A model generated the notes under the pieces. The model was given only the letters and a program-made list of their open reading frames with translations, searched no databases and was not told where the DNA came from. From the NCBI RefSeq assembly GCF_011493005.1, contig NZ_CP049159.1:670053-734052 (forward strand): DNA of 64,000 bases. Direction: 5' to 3'. The position numbers and the translations under genes were made by a program. Of the stretch, positions 27,188 through 36,410 are shown piece after piece. Source of the DNA: Caballeronia sp. SBC1 (lineage in GTDB: Bacteria > Pseudomonadota > Gammaproteobacteria > Burkholderiales > Burkholderiaceae). Every line of letters begins with the position of its first letter. Within the stretch, counting starts at the first letter, position 1.

Positions 27188-28673
27188 CATTCCCTTATAC
27201 AGAAGTGTCGTCACCATCGTCGTGGCGTAAGAGGCGCAATGTTTTTGCAGCGACATGAACTTCTCTGAGGCCGAGCCAGATGGTCTTTGCTCCGGGTTCG
27301 CCGTCGCCCTTGCGGCCAAGGAAACCTCCCAGGCGCGCGATCAGTCGCAATACTTCGTTGAGCTTCGGTTGGGCCGGCGCTCGGGTTTTCGTGAGCAGGT
27401 AGGCGGAGCGAATTTCATCGGGATCGAAGAACAGGTGCGCGTCCAGATCCGGGCAGGTTCGTCCGAGCCGCATCAAATAAGCCACACGCCAAGCCACCAC
27501 CAGAAACAGCGCTAACGCGCGCTCGAGCCGTTCGATCGTGCCCAACTGAAGCGCCTCGACACGGCACGCGTTCTTCAGGATGTTGAACAAGATTTCCACT
27601 TCCCAGCGCGCTCGATACCAATCGATCAGTTCGACTGCCTCCTCCACCGTGCTGGCCGTGCGATTGGTCAACAGACGCCATTCGATCGGCTTAACGCCCG
27701 CTGGCGCATCGAACTCGCGCGCGACCAGGCACGTCGCAGCGATGCACTTGCCTTTGCCCGCGGGCAACTCCACGTGTTGCACCCACAGGTGCTGGCGCAC
27801 CGTGCGTGCTTTGACGCCATGGCGCGAAGCCATCGTGAAGGCGATTTGCCCGACAGCTTCCCCACGGCTCGTGCGCTCCCACAGCTTGTCTCCCTCCGGC
27901 AGGCAGCGATTATGAGCGGCTCGTACCAGCCAGTCTGCCGGCGTGCCCAGCTCCTGCGCTCGCAACATCAGCGACATCAGATCCGCTTCGCGGTCAGCCA
28001 CATACACCAAACGCGTGGAGGGCAGGCTCGGCGCCATCTCGGCAATGCGCTCATAGCCCTCGATCCAGCGCACACTCTCCTTGAGTCCGCCACGCTTGCC
28101 GGATTCGTCCTTCTTCTCCCGCGCCCACATCCACGCATCCAGAATGCCCAACGGCTCGCGCTGCGGCGTGACCGCGTAGGTCGGATGCAGATACATGCCC
28201 CGCTGGGCTTCATAGCTCAGTGGCCCGAGTCCGATCGCGCCTTGTCCGTTGAAATCCAGCTCTGATGTGTCCTGCACGCAGAGCACGACACGATGGGCCT
28301 GCATGCGCTCCTGCGTCTGCTGCCAATGCGGCTCCAAAATCGCATGCCATTCGACCTTGTCGTTGTCGAAGAAGCGGTACGCCGCCATCGTCTCGCCCCA
28401 GCCCTGGCATGCCTTGGGCACGCTGGCCATCGGGTCCGCCGCCATTCTTTCCATCAAAAGCCTCGCTCGCTTGTTCAGGCGCGCATCGCCGAGCTCGAGC
28501 TGTTTGAATTCCGTCTGGGTCCAGGGCGTCGATTCGGTGACCAATGCGTCCACTCAAAAAGCAAGAGTAAACGCGATCCGCTGAAAGTTTACAAGCGCAG
28601 CGCTACGTCATTGAAAGTAAACGCGTTCTTCCGCGCACGACGCCTTGGGATACGAGATGTGTATAACCGGATG
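27188..28673 (-). mobile_element. IS4-family (IS50-like ends) insertion sequence, 1486 bp
   Basis: The 19-base ends begin CAT and contain TTATACA, as in IS50/Tn5 outer ends (L: CATTCCCTTATACAGAAGT; R: CATCCGGTTATACACATCT). A perfect 9-bp target duplication GGTATAGCC lies at 27179-27187 and 28674-28682. The element interrupts the AbiTii gene. Confidence 0.9.
27195..28553 (-). CDS. IS4-family transposase (Tn5/IS50 group)
   Basis: The 452-residue transposase has an N-terminal Tn5-type domain (WTQTEFKQLELGDARLNKRA, then GWGETMAAYRFFDN), the first catalytic D in CVQDTSELDFNGQ, the second in YVADREADLM, and the YREK-like C-terminal signature DWYRARWEVEILFNILKNACRVE carrying the catalytic E. It starts with GTG at 28553 and stops 7 bases inside the left end. 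No frameshift is seen, so the element may be active. Confidence 0.93.
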   Translation of the reverse strand: MDALVTESTPWTQTEFKQLELGDARLNKRARLLMERMAADPMASVPKACQGWGETMAAYRFFDNDKVEWHAILEPHWQQTQERMQAHRVVLCVQDTSELDFNGQGAIGLGPLSYEAQRGMYLHPTYAVTPQREPLGILDAWMWAREKKDESGKRGGLKESVRWIEGYERIAEMAPSLPSTRLVYVADREADLMSLMLRAQELGTPADWLVRAAHNRCLPEGDKLWERTSRGEAVGQIAFTMASRHGVKARTVRQHLWVQHVELPAGKGKCIAATCLVAREFDAPAGVKPIEWRLLTNRTASTVEEAVELIDWYRARWEVEILFNILKNACRVEALQLGTIERLERALALFLVVAWRVAYLMRLGRTCPDLDAHLFFDPDEIRSAYLLTKTRAPAQPKLNEVLRLIARLGGFLGRKGDGEPGAKTIWLGLREVHVAAKTLRLLRHDDGDDTSV

Positions 28674-28892
28674 GGTATAGCCATCCGTTACGTTCGCAAC
28701 GCATGTGATCGCGAGTACACGGTATGGTGGCAGATCAGCGCCATCTGGATAGCCATTCAACTCGGAATCGATCCACGCCTTCAGCTCCGGTTGCCCCATT
28801 CGATACGCAAGCACCTTGGCTTTAAAAAGGGCGTCCGCGAGATTCGCGCTTTCGCTGCTGAGCAGATCGATGATCTCGGTGATCAGACGCAT
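28674..28892 (-). pseudogene. AbiTii-type protein gene, 5' part
   Basis: This is the first 73 codons, from ATG at 28892 to the IS junction. They hold the AbiTii N-terminal signature: FKAKVLAYRMGQPELKAWIDSELNGYP followed by DLPPYRVL. Reading into the IS gives 21 foreign residues and a stop at 28608. The codon frame enters the duplication as GGC TAT ACC, the same phase as in the 3' part, so loss of the IS would restore the gene. Confidence 0.85.
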
Positions 28893-29350
28893 AGGTTGAC
28901 AGGTGATTTAAAATTGATCGAATTTTTAACTAAATCGGCGAGTGCGGGTGAATTGGGTAGCTCCGCGCCTCTGCGCTAACGGCCGTCTATTAAATCACAC
29001 GACTGACGCGCGAGTTTGCTTTGTACGCGGCGAACTCGACTTCGCCTGTTTGCGAAAGTGAAACGACCGCGGGTCGCACCGGCTCGAACTGCCGTTTCCG
29101 TTCGCCGGACGCTGGGTGCGCCGCTTCATCACCTCCTCCAGTACGTGAACCACTTTCCTGTTCATTGTCTGGAGCCTGAAGGTGTCAAGTACGTCTGCCT
29201 CCAAGGCACCGCTCGTCCGCCGCCAAAGTCGCGCAGGCCAGTCTTCCGGCCAAATCCTTCTAGCCTGATCTGGCTGAAGGCATCTTATCCTCCCAAGACC
29301 GCGCATCGCTTCGATTAGAATTGGATGTTGCCATCTGTCTGGAGCGTTTG
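28893..29350. other. Intergenic region between divergent AbiTii and TIR genes
   Basis: About 460 bases lie between the divergent starts. It likely holds the promoters of both defence-type operons. No gene or clear repeat was seen. Confidence 0.45.
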
Positions 29351-30307
29351 ATGACTCGTGCTTTCATCTCGTACTGCCACGCAGACGAGCAATATCGTGC
29401 GGAACTCGACAAGCACCTGTCGTTGCTTCGGCGGCAAGGACATCTCGACATTTGGAGCGACCACCGGATCCCTCCGGGTGGCGAAATCGAGGCGCACATC
29501 AGCGCTGAGCTTGATTCGGCAGATCTGATTATTCTGCTTGTCAGCTCTGATTTCATGAACTCGGATTACTGTTATGGCATAGAAATGCAGCGCGCTATGG
29601 AGCGTCATCAAACGGGCTCCGCTATCGTCGTCCCGATAATCGTACGGCCTTGTGACTGGACGTCGTCCCAGCTTAGGGTATTGAAGGCTCTGCCAAAAGA
29701 CGCGAAACCGTTGATCAAGTGGCCAACGCTCGACGATGCGTTTCTGGATATCGTCCAGTCACTTCGCAAGCTGATCACCAAGCCAGCCGATGGCAAATCG
29801 CAGCCTGCTGCCAGCTCCCCTATACGGCAGTCGTCCGCATCGCCTGCTCCGGTCGCGTTGTTACGCCCTCGTTCCGGTACGCTTTTCTTGCCCAAAGAGT
29901 TCCGCGATATCGATCGTGACAATTTCCTCACGGAAGGATTCAGCTACATCGCTGATTTTTTTGAGAATTCTTTGCAGGAGTTAGCGCCGCGCAATCCTGG
30001 ATATGAAGGCCGATTTCGACGCACGTCGGATACCGGATTTACCGGAACGGTCTATCGGGATGGCAAAAAGGTGGCGGGATGCTACATCCGTATCACTCAC
30101 TCCTACGGACGAGCAGGCCAGATAGGCTATTCGGGAAACGATAGCGCTCAGGACAACAGTTTCAACGAAATTCTTAGCGTCGAAGCCAATGACCAGTCGA
30201 TGTACCTGAAGGGGATGATGACAAACTGGTCCGGCGGTGAAGAGAAGCTCACGCACGAAGGCTCCGCCGAGAAGCTCTGGCAGCTTTTCATTGAACGGCT
30301 GAAGTAG
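29351..30307 (+). CDS. TIR-domain protein
   Basis: The 318-residue protein has an N-terminal TIR domain (residues 1-145): RAFISYCHADEQYRAELDKHL, then WSDHRIPPGGE, LIILLVSSDFMNSDYCYGIEM, and VPIIVRPCDW. The glutamate of YGIEMQ sits where TIR NADases have the catalytic Glu. After a proline/serine linker (about 150-185) comes a C-terminal domain of about 130 residues that I do not recognise, probably a sensor. Bacterial TIR proteins commonly deplete NAD+ or make cADPR signals during phage infection. The ATG at 29351 follows GGAGCG. The nuclease gene starts 97 bases downstream on the same strand. Confidence 0.85.
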   Translation: MTRAFISYCHADEQYRAELDKHLSLLRRQGHLDIWSDHRIPPGGEIEAHISAELDSADLIILLVSSDFMNSDYCYGIEMQRAMERHQTGSAIVVPIIVRPCDWTSSQLRVLKALPKDAKPLIKWPTLDDAFLDIVQSLRKLITKPADGKSQPAASSPIRQSSASPAPVALLRPRSGTLFLPKEFRDIDRDNFLTEGFSYIADFFENSLQELAPRNPGYEGRFRRTSDTGFTGTVYRDGKKVAGCYIRITHSYGRAGQIGYSGNDSAQDNSFNEILSVEANDQSMYLKGMMTNWSGGEEKLTHEGSAEKLWQLFIERLK

Positions 30308-30403
30308 GATACATACGAAACGGTCCCTGACACTGACCGAGATACCGTCTGCTCCCTCGTCGCACATTAACCTGCCACTCTGGCAATACCAAGGCTCCAA
30401 CCC

Positions 30404-31450
30404 GTGCTCTTCAAACTGACATCAAACGGAGAAAATATCGACGAGATCGAACCGGTTGCCTTCAAGGATTTTGCATCTTTTGGAAAACTCGAAAAAGACC
30501 TCGAGGAGCTGGTCGCGTCGAGCATCCTCGGCGTCCTGTTTGAGGACGCGCGGCTCATGCCAGTCTTCCAGGAACGACAGTATCAGGCTGAGGCCGACAT
30601 CTATGCTCTTAATGAGACAGGCGACCTCACTATCTTCGAGCTAAAGCGTGGGTCCGCCGGGGATGCTGCCGTTCATCAAGCTCTCCGCTACGCGCAAGAT
30701 GCCGGTCAGTGGGATTTCGCCGATTTGCAGAGAAAATTCCGGAAGTACAGTGGGCCCACCGCTGATCTTCTAGCAGCGCATCAGGAGGCGTTCGACCTCG
30801 AGCACCGCCTGGAGGCTAAAGACATAAACCGGAGGCAGCACGTTGTCATCATAGGCAGCGCAGCCGACGAGAAGCTCGTCAGTGCCGTTGACTACTGGAA
30901 GCGCCAAGGTATCTCGATCAGCTTCCTTCCCTACCGGATCTACGAGATAGCAGGGGAACGATACTTCGAGTTCTTCGCACCACCCTACGACACGCACAAG
31001 AACCCCCGAGACGCGAAGGGAGTGATTTTCGACACGAATCGAAGCTACGACGAAGATTCCGTGTGGGACATGTTGGCGAACAGCCGCGTTGCTGCGTATG
31101 GCGACGCCAAGAGATTCATTCACCACGTTCACCCTAACGATATCGTGTTCTTCTCCCACAAATGGACAGGCATTGTCGCAGCGGCAAAGGTTCGAAATAC
31201 GGCAGTCAAGGCGCCAAATGACCAAACGTTGTGTCGCGATGTCGAGTTTTTGACACCCGTGCCGAAGCGTGGCGACGAGTTGAAAGGGATGCCTTTCAAG
31301 AAGGTGTCTGCGATTACTGGCAAAAGCTTCTATTGGGCACGCACAATCAAGGTACCGTATCTATCACGAGGGGAGGCGGACCAGCTAGTCATCGAGTTGA
31401 ATCAATACCTAGCTCAGATTTCATCGGCGGCGCCTCAGATATCCCCCTAG
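30404..31450 (+). CDS. PD-(D/E)XK-like nuclease-domain protein
   Basis: The 348-residue protein carries the core EADIYALNETGDLTIFELKRG (residues about 65-85), a D...ExK arrangement typical of PD-(D/E)XK nucleases of the DUF91/NucS/RecB-like type, followed by helices with LRYAQDAGQW. The C-terminal third (FIHHVHPNDIVFFSHKWTGIVAAAKV) resembles PUA/EVE-like folds that recognise modified bases; that part is tentative. The start is GTG at 30404. With the TIR gene upstream it forms a two-gene locus that could be a defence system; partnership is inferred from adjacency. Confidence 0.75.
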   Translation: MLFKLTSNGENIDEIEPVAFKDFASFGKLEKDLEELVASSILGVLFEDARLMPVFQERQYQAEADIYALNETGDLTIFELKRGSAGDAAVHQALRYAQDAGQWDFADLQRKFRKYSGPTADLLAAHQEAFDLEHRLEAKDINRRQHVVIIGSAADEKLVSAVDYWKRQGISISFLPYRIYEIAGERYFEFFAPPYDTHKNPRDAKGVIFDTNRSYDEDSVWDMLANSRVAAYGDAKRFIHHVHPNDIVFFSHKWTGIVAAAKVRNTAVKAPNDQTLCRDVEFLTPVPKRGDELKGMPFKKVSAITGKSFYWARTIKVPYLSRGEADQLVIELNQYLAQISSAAPQISP

Positions 31451-31869
31451 ACTGTCCACTCTTGAGCTGCTGCTCCCCTGGGATCCGAGGTCGTCTGGAA
31501 CGCAAACGAAGCCGGTATCTAATGTGTCTCGAGGAGCACATCATTCACGCGTCTCGCAGCCGAGGAGGCCCAGCAACGAATCAATTCCTCGGCGGGCGTC
31601 AGACTTTCCAGTTCGTACACTGTGACTGGCTATCGTCGCCTCGATGATGCCCGAGACAATGAATGGGTGGTCAAGCAGTAGTTCTTGTTGGTGCTATGCA
31701 TCTTGCGGGCCAGAAAGGGCTTCCCGCGCTGCTTCGTGAACGAGGATGCAAGATAGAGAAAATTTCACTGCCCGCTTTGCCAGCCGTTGCCTAATTCTTG
31801 TCGGATGCGCGCGGGTCTTTTTTCGAATCAGGCACATCCAAAGAGCCAATCGGCCGGGCAGACTAGAGA
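31451..31869. other. Intergenic region with possible gene remnant
   Basis: No intact gene. On the minus strand, about 31525-31625 reads as a 33-residue tail (ELESLTPAEELIRCWASS and onward) ending in a stop, preceded by an in-frame stop, which may be a gene remnant. Confidence 0.35.
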
Positions 31870-32249
31870 TCAGTCCTCCTCGAGCAAGGCATTGAAGGTC
31901 ACGAACAACTTTTCAGCACGGTCGAGCGCTGTCGCGGTGTCGTCGTCCTTCGCGTCAAGGAACGCAGGGTTGCGGATCAGCCATCCGGACGGGGCGAAGT
32001 GGTCGAACTCCTCCACCTCCGCCGGCATGGTGCGAAACGCCGATTCGGCCTGTTTGACCACGCGTTGCGTCTTCGTGTCGGCGGCTTGAAGTTGCTCGGC
32101 TGTTAGTTTGTTCTTGGCCTTCAGGCCGTAAGCCTCGTTCAAGAGTTCGGCGTATTTCTCACGCGGGAACAGGTCCTCGATATCGCTTTCCTCCTGGCCC
32201 GTGAAGTCGGCAATCGTGAACACGTGATCTGCCAGAAGCAGTTGGTGTT
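31870..32249 (-). pseudogene. OLD-family ATP-dependent endonuclease, 3' part
   Basis: The last 123 codons of an OLD-family protein continue the TOPRIM region: LLLADHVFTIADFTGQEESDIEDLFP, then KYAELLNEAYGL. The fragment joins to 34277-35869 through the 8-bp duplication so that KHQ is followed by LLLAD with no frame change. It lacks its own start and ribosome site and is probably not made while the IS66 element is present. Confidence 0.82.
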
Positions 32250-32420
32250 GTAACTTCTCAATAACTCGGGGCAACTACCGCACAACAGTGCGTTGTTTGA
32301 TCTGCTCGCGCCGTCAAGATAGGCCAATGCCATCGTTTCGTCCCGCAACTAATTGCGTGCTTGTAAACGGCGGATGGCGATGTTAACGTTTGTCGGGTCA
32401 ACATCATTGCATCCGCACTC

Positions 32421-32600
32421 ATGCCCCTCCGAAATCAATTCGCGCTCCCCGACATCGCAAGAGAAGGACTAACGCCACCGGAGCTTGAATTGCTGGCGTG
32501 GGTTCAGCAACTGGCAGCAATCGCCAATGGCTTGCAGGATGAGGTTGAGCAACTGAAACAGGAAGCAGCCCAGCTCAGAAAAGCCAGGAAGCGCGCGTAG
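32421..32600 (+). CDS. IS66 accessory small ORF (59 aa)
   Basis: This short protein begins MPLRNQFALPDIAREGL and is mostly a coiled-coil-like helix with a basic end. It stops one base before the TTG start of the transposase, so it is likely translated with it. The same ORF occurs in copy 2 (44677-44856, minus strand). It is not similar to the usual IS66 TnpA or TnpB. Confidence 0.55.
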   Translation: MPLRNQFALPDIAREGLTPPELELLAWVQQLAAIANGLQDEVEQLKQEAAQLRKARKRA

Positions 32601-32601
32601 G

Positions 32602-34236
32602 TTGGCCGCTGCGGTGATGAAGAAACTCGCGGTGCCGTATGTCGCCGAATCTGATCGGACGCCCGCGGTTATGAAGCTGCTGACATGGGGCGAAGGATTG
32701 CTTGAGATCATCCATCGCGTGCAGGAGGAGAGCGGGCATCTGAAAGACGAAGTCGCGGTGCTCAAAGGAGAGAAGAAGCGTCCGACGTTCAAGCCGAGCC
32801 GCATGAACGAGGATGCTGGAAAAGCCGCCGAGCAGGATCGAACGCAGAATGAGAAACCCGCCAAACGACCCGGATCAGAAAAGAAAAGTAAGACGTCGCA
32901 ACTGAAGATCGATTGTGACCAAGTCATCGAGCCGGCCGAGCCGATCCCGCCCGGTTCCCGATTCAAGGGCTATCGTGATTTCGTGGTTCAGGACCTGGTG
33001 ATCGAATCACGCAATACACGCTATCGACTTGCACGCTGGGAAACGCCGGACGGCCAGACCCTGATCGGGCAACTTCCGCAGGCAGTCCAGGGAGGGCATT
33101 TCGGCCCGATGCTGGCGAGCTATGTGCTCTATCAACATCACCATTGCCACGTCACGCAGCCGCTGCTATGCGAGCAACTTCGGGAATGGGGCATCGAGAT
33201 CTCGTCGGGACAGGTGAACGCGCTACTGCAAGTGGGCAAGGAGCGCTTTCACGCGGAAAAAGACGGGCTGTTGTCGACTGGCCTGGCGCTTTCAGCGTAT
33301 GTGACGGTCGATGATACCGGCGCGCGGCATCAAGGCAAGAACGGCTACGTTACCCACATCGGTAACGAATATTTTGCCTGGTTCCAAAGCACGCGTTCGA
33401 AGAGCCGAATCAATTTCCTGGAGTTACTGCGTGCGGGCCATGGTGATTACCAGATCAACGAAGACGCGCTCGCGTACATGAAAACGCAGGGGCTCTCGCA
33501 CGTGTTCCTGGACGCGCTGCGTCAGCACGAAAGCGCAAGCTTTGCCGATCAGTGCGCGTGGCGGCACCACCTGGATGGCTTGGGGATGAACACCCCACGC
33601 TACCGCAACATTGCCACCGAGGGCGCGTTGCTAGGCAGCCTGAAGCGGCATGGGGTGGCTGCGCATCTCGCCATCATCAGCGATGATGCAGGACAGTTCA
33701 ACGTGCTGATCCATGGGTTATGTTGGGTTCATGCGGAAAGACTGGTGCACAAGATGCTACCGCTCAATGATCAACATCGGGAGGACATCGCCCGCGTGCG
33801 TAGCGAGATCTGGTCGCTCTATGCCGATCTGAAGGACTACAAGCTACACCCCACCGCCAAACGCAAGCGAGAACTGGCAAGACGCTTCGACCATATTTTT
33901 ATCCAGAAGACCCGCTATGCGACGCTCGATCGTTTGCTCAGGCGCATTCACATGAACAAGTCCGAACTTCTGCTAGCGTTAGAGCGCCCCGAAGTACCAC
34001 TGCATACCAACGGCAGTGAACGCGACATTCGCGATCAGGTCAAAAAGCGCAAGATCAGCGGCGGCACGCGCAGCGAGCTCGGCCGACAATGCCGTGATAC
34101 GTTCTCGAGTCTAAAGGCGACGTGCCGCAAGCTGGGCATCTCGTTCTGGGACTACCTGACTGACCGCATTTCACGCTGCGATCAAGTTCCCCTTCTGCCT
34201 CACTTCCTCGAACAACGCATCGCACTCTCTGCTTGA
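32602..34236 (+). CDS. IS66-family transposase (copy 1)
   Basis: The 544-residue IS66 transposase has an N-terminal coiled coil (residues 25-60), a zinc-finger-like region replaced by a basic linker (60-110), the DDE domain beginning VTVDDTGARHQGKNG (first D near 234), and a C-terminal part with LHTNGSERDIRDQVKKRKISGG that carries the catalytic E. The TTG at 32602 is given as start; ATG at 32617 (MKKLAVPY) is an alternative. Confidence 0.93.
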   Translation: MAAAVMKKLAVPYVAESDRTPAVMKLLTWGEGLLEIIHRVQEESGHLKDEVAVLKGEKKRPTFKPSRMNEDAGKAAEQDRTQNEKPAKRPGSEKKSKTSQLKIDCDQVIEPAEPIPPGSRFKGYRDFVVQDLVIESRNTRYRLARWETPDGQTLIGQLPQAVQGGHFGPMLASYVLYQHHHCHVTQPLLCEQLREWGIEISSGQVNALLQVGKERFHAEKDGLLSTGLALSAYVTVDDTGARHQGKNGYVTHIGNEYFAWFQSTRSKSRINFLELLRAGHGDYQINEDALAYMKTQGLSHVFLDALRQHESASFADQCAWRHHLDGLGMNTPRYRNIATEGALLGSLKRHGVAAHLAIISDDAGQFNVLIHGLCWVHAERLVHKMLPLNDQHREDIARVRSEIWSLYADLKDYKLHPTAKRKRELARRFDHIFIQKTRYATLDRLLRRIHMNKSELLLALERPEVPLHTNGSERDIRDQVKKRKISGGTRSELGRQCRDTFSSLKATCRKLGISFWDYLTDRISRCDQVPLLPHFLEQRIALSA

Positions 34237-34276
34237 ACAGTATGCTGGCGCTCGCCCCGGGTTATTGAGAAGTTAC

Positions 34277-35869
34277 TTGGTGTTTTCGCAACCCTTCGAT
34301 CTTCTTTTTATCGCCGATGGCGACGTCGCAAAGCACGGCCATGTTCAGGCGGTTCGAGCCGAACAGCGATGCGAAGGAGGCGATCTTGTCGATGCCGCCA
34401 CCGGGGCAAAGCGTCCACCGCGGATCCAGTCCCGTGCGCTTGCGCTGGGTCAACGCTGACGATAGCGCTTGCAAATATAAGACATCCGAGGGGCCTTCGA
34501 CCAGCAACGTGTTTTTGCCGACGAACAGGCTTTGCGTTAAGTCATAACCCAACGCGCCCTGCAACGGGAACAAAGTGTCTTTGCTGACCATCAGCACATC
34601 GTCGCGGACCTTCGTGCCTTCGACGCGCGCGCGTTGGCGTTGGTCGTAGTGCACGACGTCTTCGACAATCAGCACGTCGGCCAACCGATCGCTGGGCACC
34701 ATGAACGGCGAATGGGTTGTGAAAATCACCTGATGGTTGGGCAACAGGCGTTCTTCGATATAGCGCAAGAGGTCCGCTTGCGCCCTACCGTGCAAGGTCA
34801 AGCCGGGCTCGTCCAACAGGATGATGGCGTTGCCCGTGGTCTTTTTCAATTGCTTGAACTGCGCGAGGAACGAGAAAAACCACACGAAACCGGCGCTGCG
34901 CTCCGATAGCGGAACGCTGGCGCGATGGTGCCGGTTGGTGATCCACGCCTTGGCGACGTTGCCAGCGTTCATCGGCGGCTTGTCCTCTGGAAGGCCCGCG
35001 GCGATGTCGATCTTTACTGAGAGCGCGTCGTTCTGCGTCCAGTATTCGAAGATCTCATCGGAAATCTTGTTCGACGCGCCCTCGCACTTGGCTTTCAGTT
35101 CCTCGAGCTTTGTCGATGCCAGCAACTCCTCGACCGACGTCCCCGCGTATGCCAGAAAGTCTAGAAAAATCCGGTCGGACGCGTCGAGTTTGTTCGCGGC
35201 TATGGCGGCGGCAAGGGCGTTGATCGACACCTCGCCGGACATGCGTTCGAAGTGCGAGGTCAGGAAAAACTTGGGAAGCCGTGGGATCAATAAGTCGATG
35301 GCCGCTAGGGTGAAACGCCGGTCACGGAACGCCGTGATAGCGGCCAGCAACGCTTGCAGGTGCGGGGATTGTTGGGGTTGAGCGGCGATCGTTGCAGCCG
35401 CGGTCTTCGCGTCGCTCACGCCTTTCAGGACCTCGCGCTCCACCGCGTCGAGGTCATGCTTGTTCATCAAGAACGCCAGCGCCTCGGCGTCATCGACGGG
35501 CACGTCCCATTCCTCTTTCTCATAACCGATCCCGCGGGCCAGCTCGATCTCGGGCTTGGTCAGCGCCTTGTCGCCCAGGACGGCGGCGACGGCAGCAAGG
35601 TCAGTGTCGTCCAAGGTCCATACGGTGCTGACGACGACGGACCGTCCTCCCGGATGGCGCTCGTCGAAGTCGCTGACGAAACGACGCGGATAGTCCCTGG
35701 TCTTGTCGTAAGTGAACGTGCCGTAAGGATTCAGGCCGTAAAGCGCCGACAGCAGCGCCGTTTTGCCCGCCTCGTTTTTCCCAACGAGGCACGTCATGTT
35801 GCCCACGTTGAACTCGCTGCTGTCCTCGACGGATCGGAAGTTCGTCACCTGCACCGTTTTTAGTCGCAT
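34277..35869 (-). pseudogene. OLD-family ATP-dependent endonuclease, 5' part
   Basis: This is the first 531 codons of an OLD-family ATPase/nuclease. Visible are Walker A LVGKNEAGKTALLSAL (near residue 33), a long insertion, the ABC-type EPGLTLHGRAQADLL (Walker B region) with FTTHSPFMV, and the start of the TOPRIM domain with LLVEGPSDVLYLQ and a CDVA acidic patch. The reading frame runs four codons into the IS66 element and stops at 34262. The original protein would have 654 residues. No UvrD-like helicase gene lies beside it. Confidence 0.87.
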
Positions 35870-36410
35870 TGCTGGCCCCTGCTTTTATTGATTTAGTGGA
35901 TACGGGACTCAGCGCCCGACGCGAAAACATAGCACAAGAACGGTGCGGATTTCGGTCCCCCGATTGCAGTTGCCCTGGTTTGTGAATCGGCACGGCAAAG
36001 AACGACATGCACGATTGATGAGGGAGCGAATAGACCGGGCTGGTGACGCCGCGTGAGTTCACTGACATCGTCTGGTCTAGAAAACTTAACGGCTATCCGA
36101 AATGGACACACGCAGAGCCCACGACAGCGAATTCTAGAGGGGACACGCATGCCCCCGTCCTGCACACCGGCTGACCTCTTCGCGCATTTTGCCCGATGGG
36201 AGTAGCAGGTCAGCGAACTCATGCGCGCGATTTCCCTCACACCCATGCCGCACTTGAAGCAAAGAAGCAGTATGAGACGGTCGCGGTCGGGATGGCAACT
36301 TGAGGTCTTGATAAATGCCCGGATTGCCTCGCGTCTTCGGAAAAATCGGTGACGCGGCGGCCCGCGCCGCAGGCGCCGTACCAGCGACGCCAGGAAGCGC
36401 AAGACCAGGA
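35870..36410. other. Intergenic region, no gene recognised
   Basis: About 540 bases between the tail of the KfrA_N gene and the start of the OLD gene, both on the minus strand. A minus-strand frame (35893-36402) is open but has no recognisable motifs. Confidence 0.4.

Larger units (their letters stand above)
32250..34276 (+). mobile_element. IS66-family insertion sequence, copy 1 (2027 bp)
   Basis: The termini begin GTAACTTCTCAATAAC on both ends, the GTAA start being typical of IS66. An 8-bp duplication TTGGTGTT flanks it (32242-32249 and 34277-34284). It carries a short ORF and one long transposase gene, with no TnpA/TnpB genes. Copy 2 (43001-45027) has the same length and an identical transposase. 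Confidence 0.93.

Noticed and set aside
29351..31450. Thoeris defence system
   Set aside because: A TIR protein is present but there is no ThsA-like SIR2/SLOG or Macro partner; the neighbour looks like a nuclease.
31231..31647. 138-codon plus-strand frame overlapping the nuclease gene end
   Set aside because: Mostly a shadow of the nuclease gene in another frame with no motifs.
31870..35869. Gabija system
   Set aside because: The OLD-type protein would fit GajA, but no UvrD-like GajB gene is adjacent.
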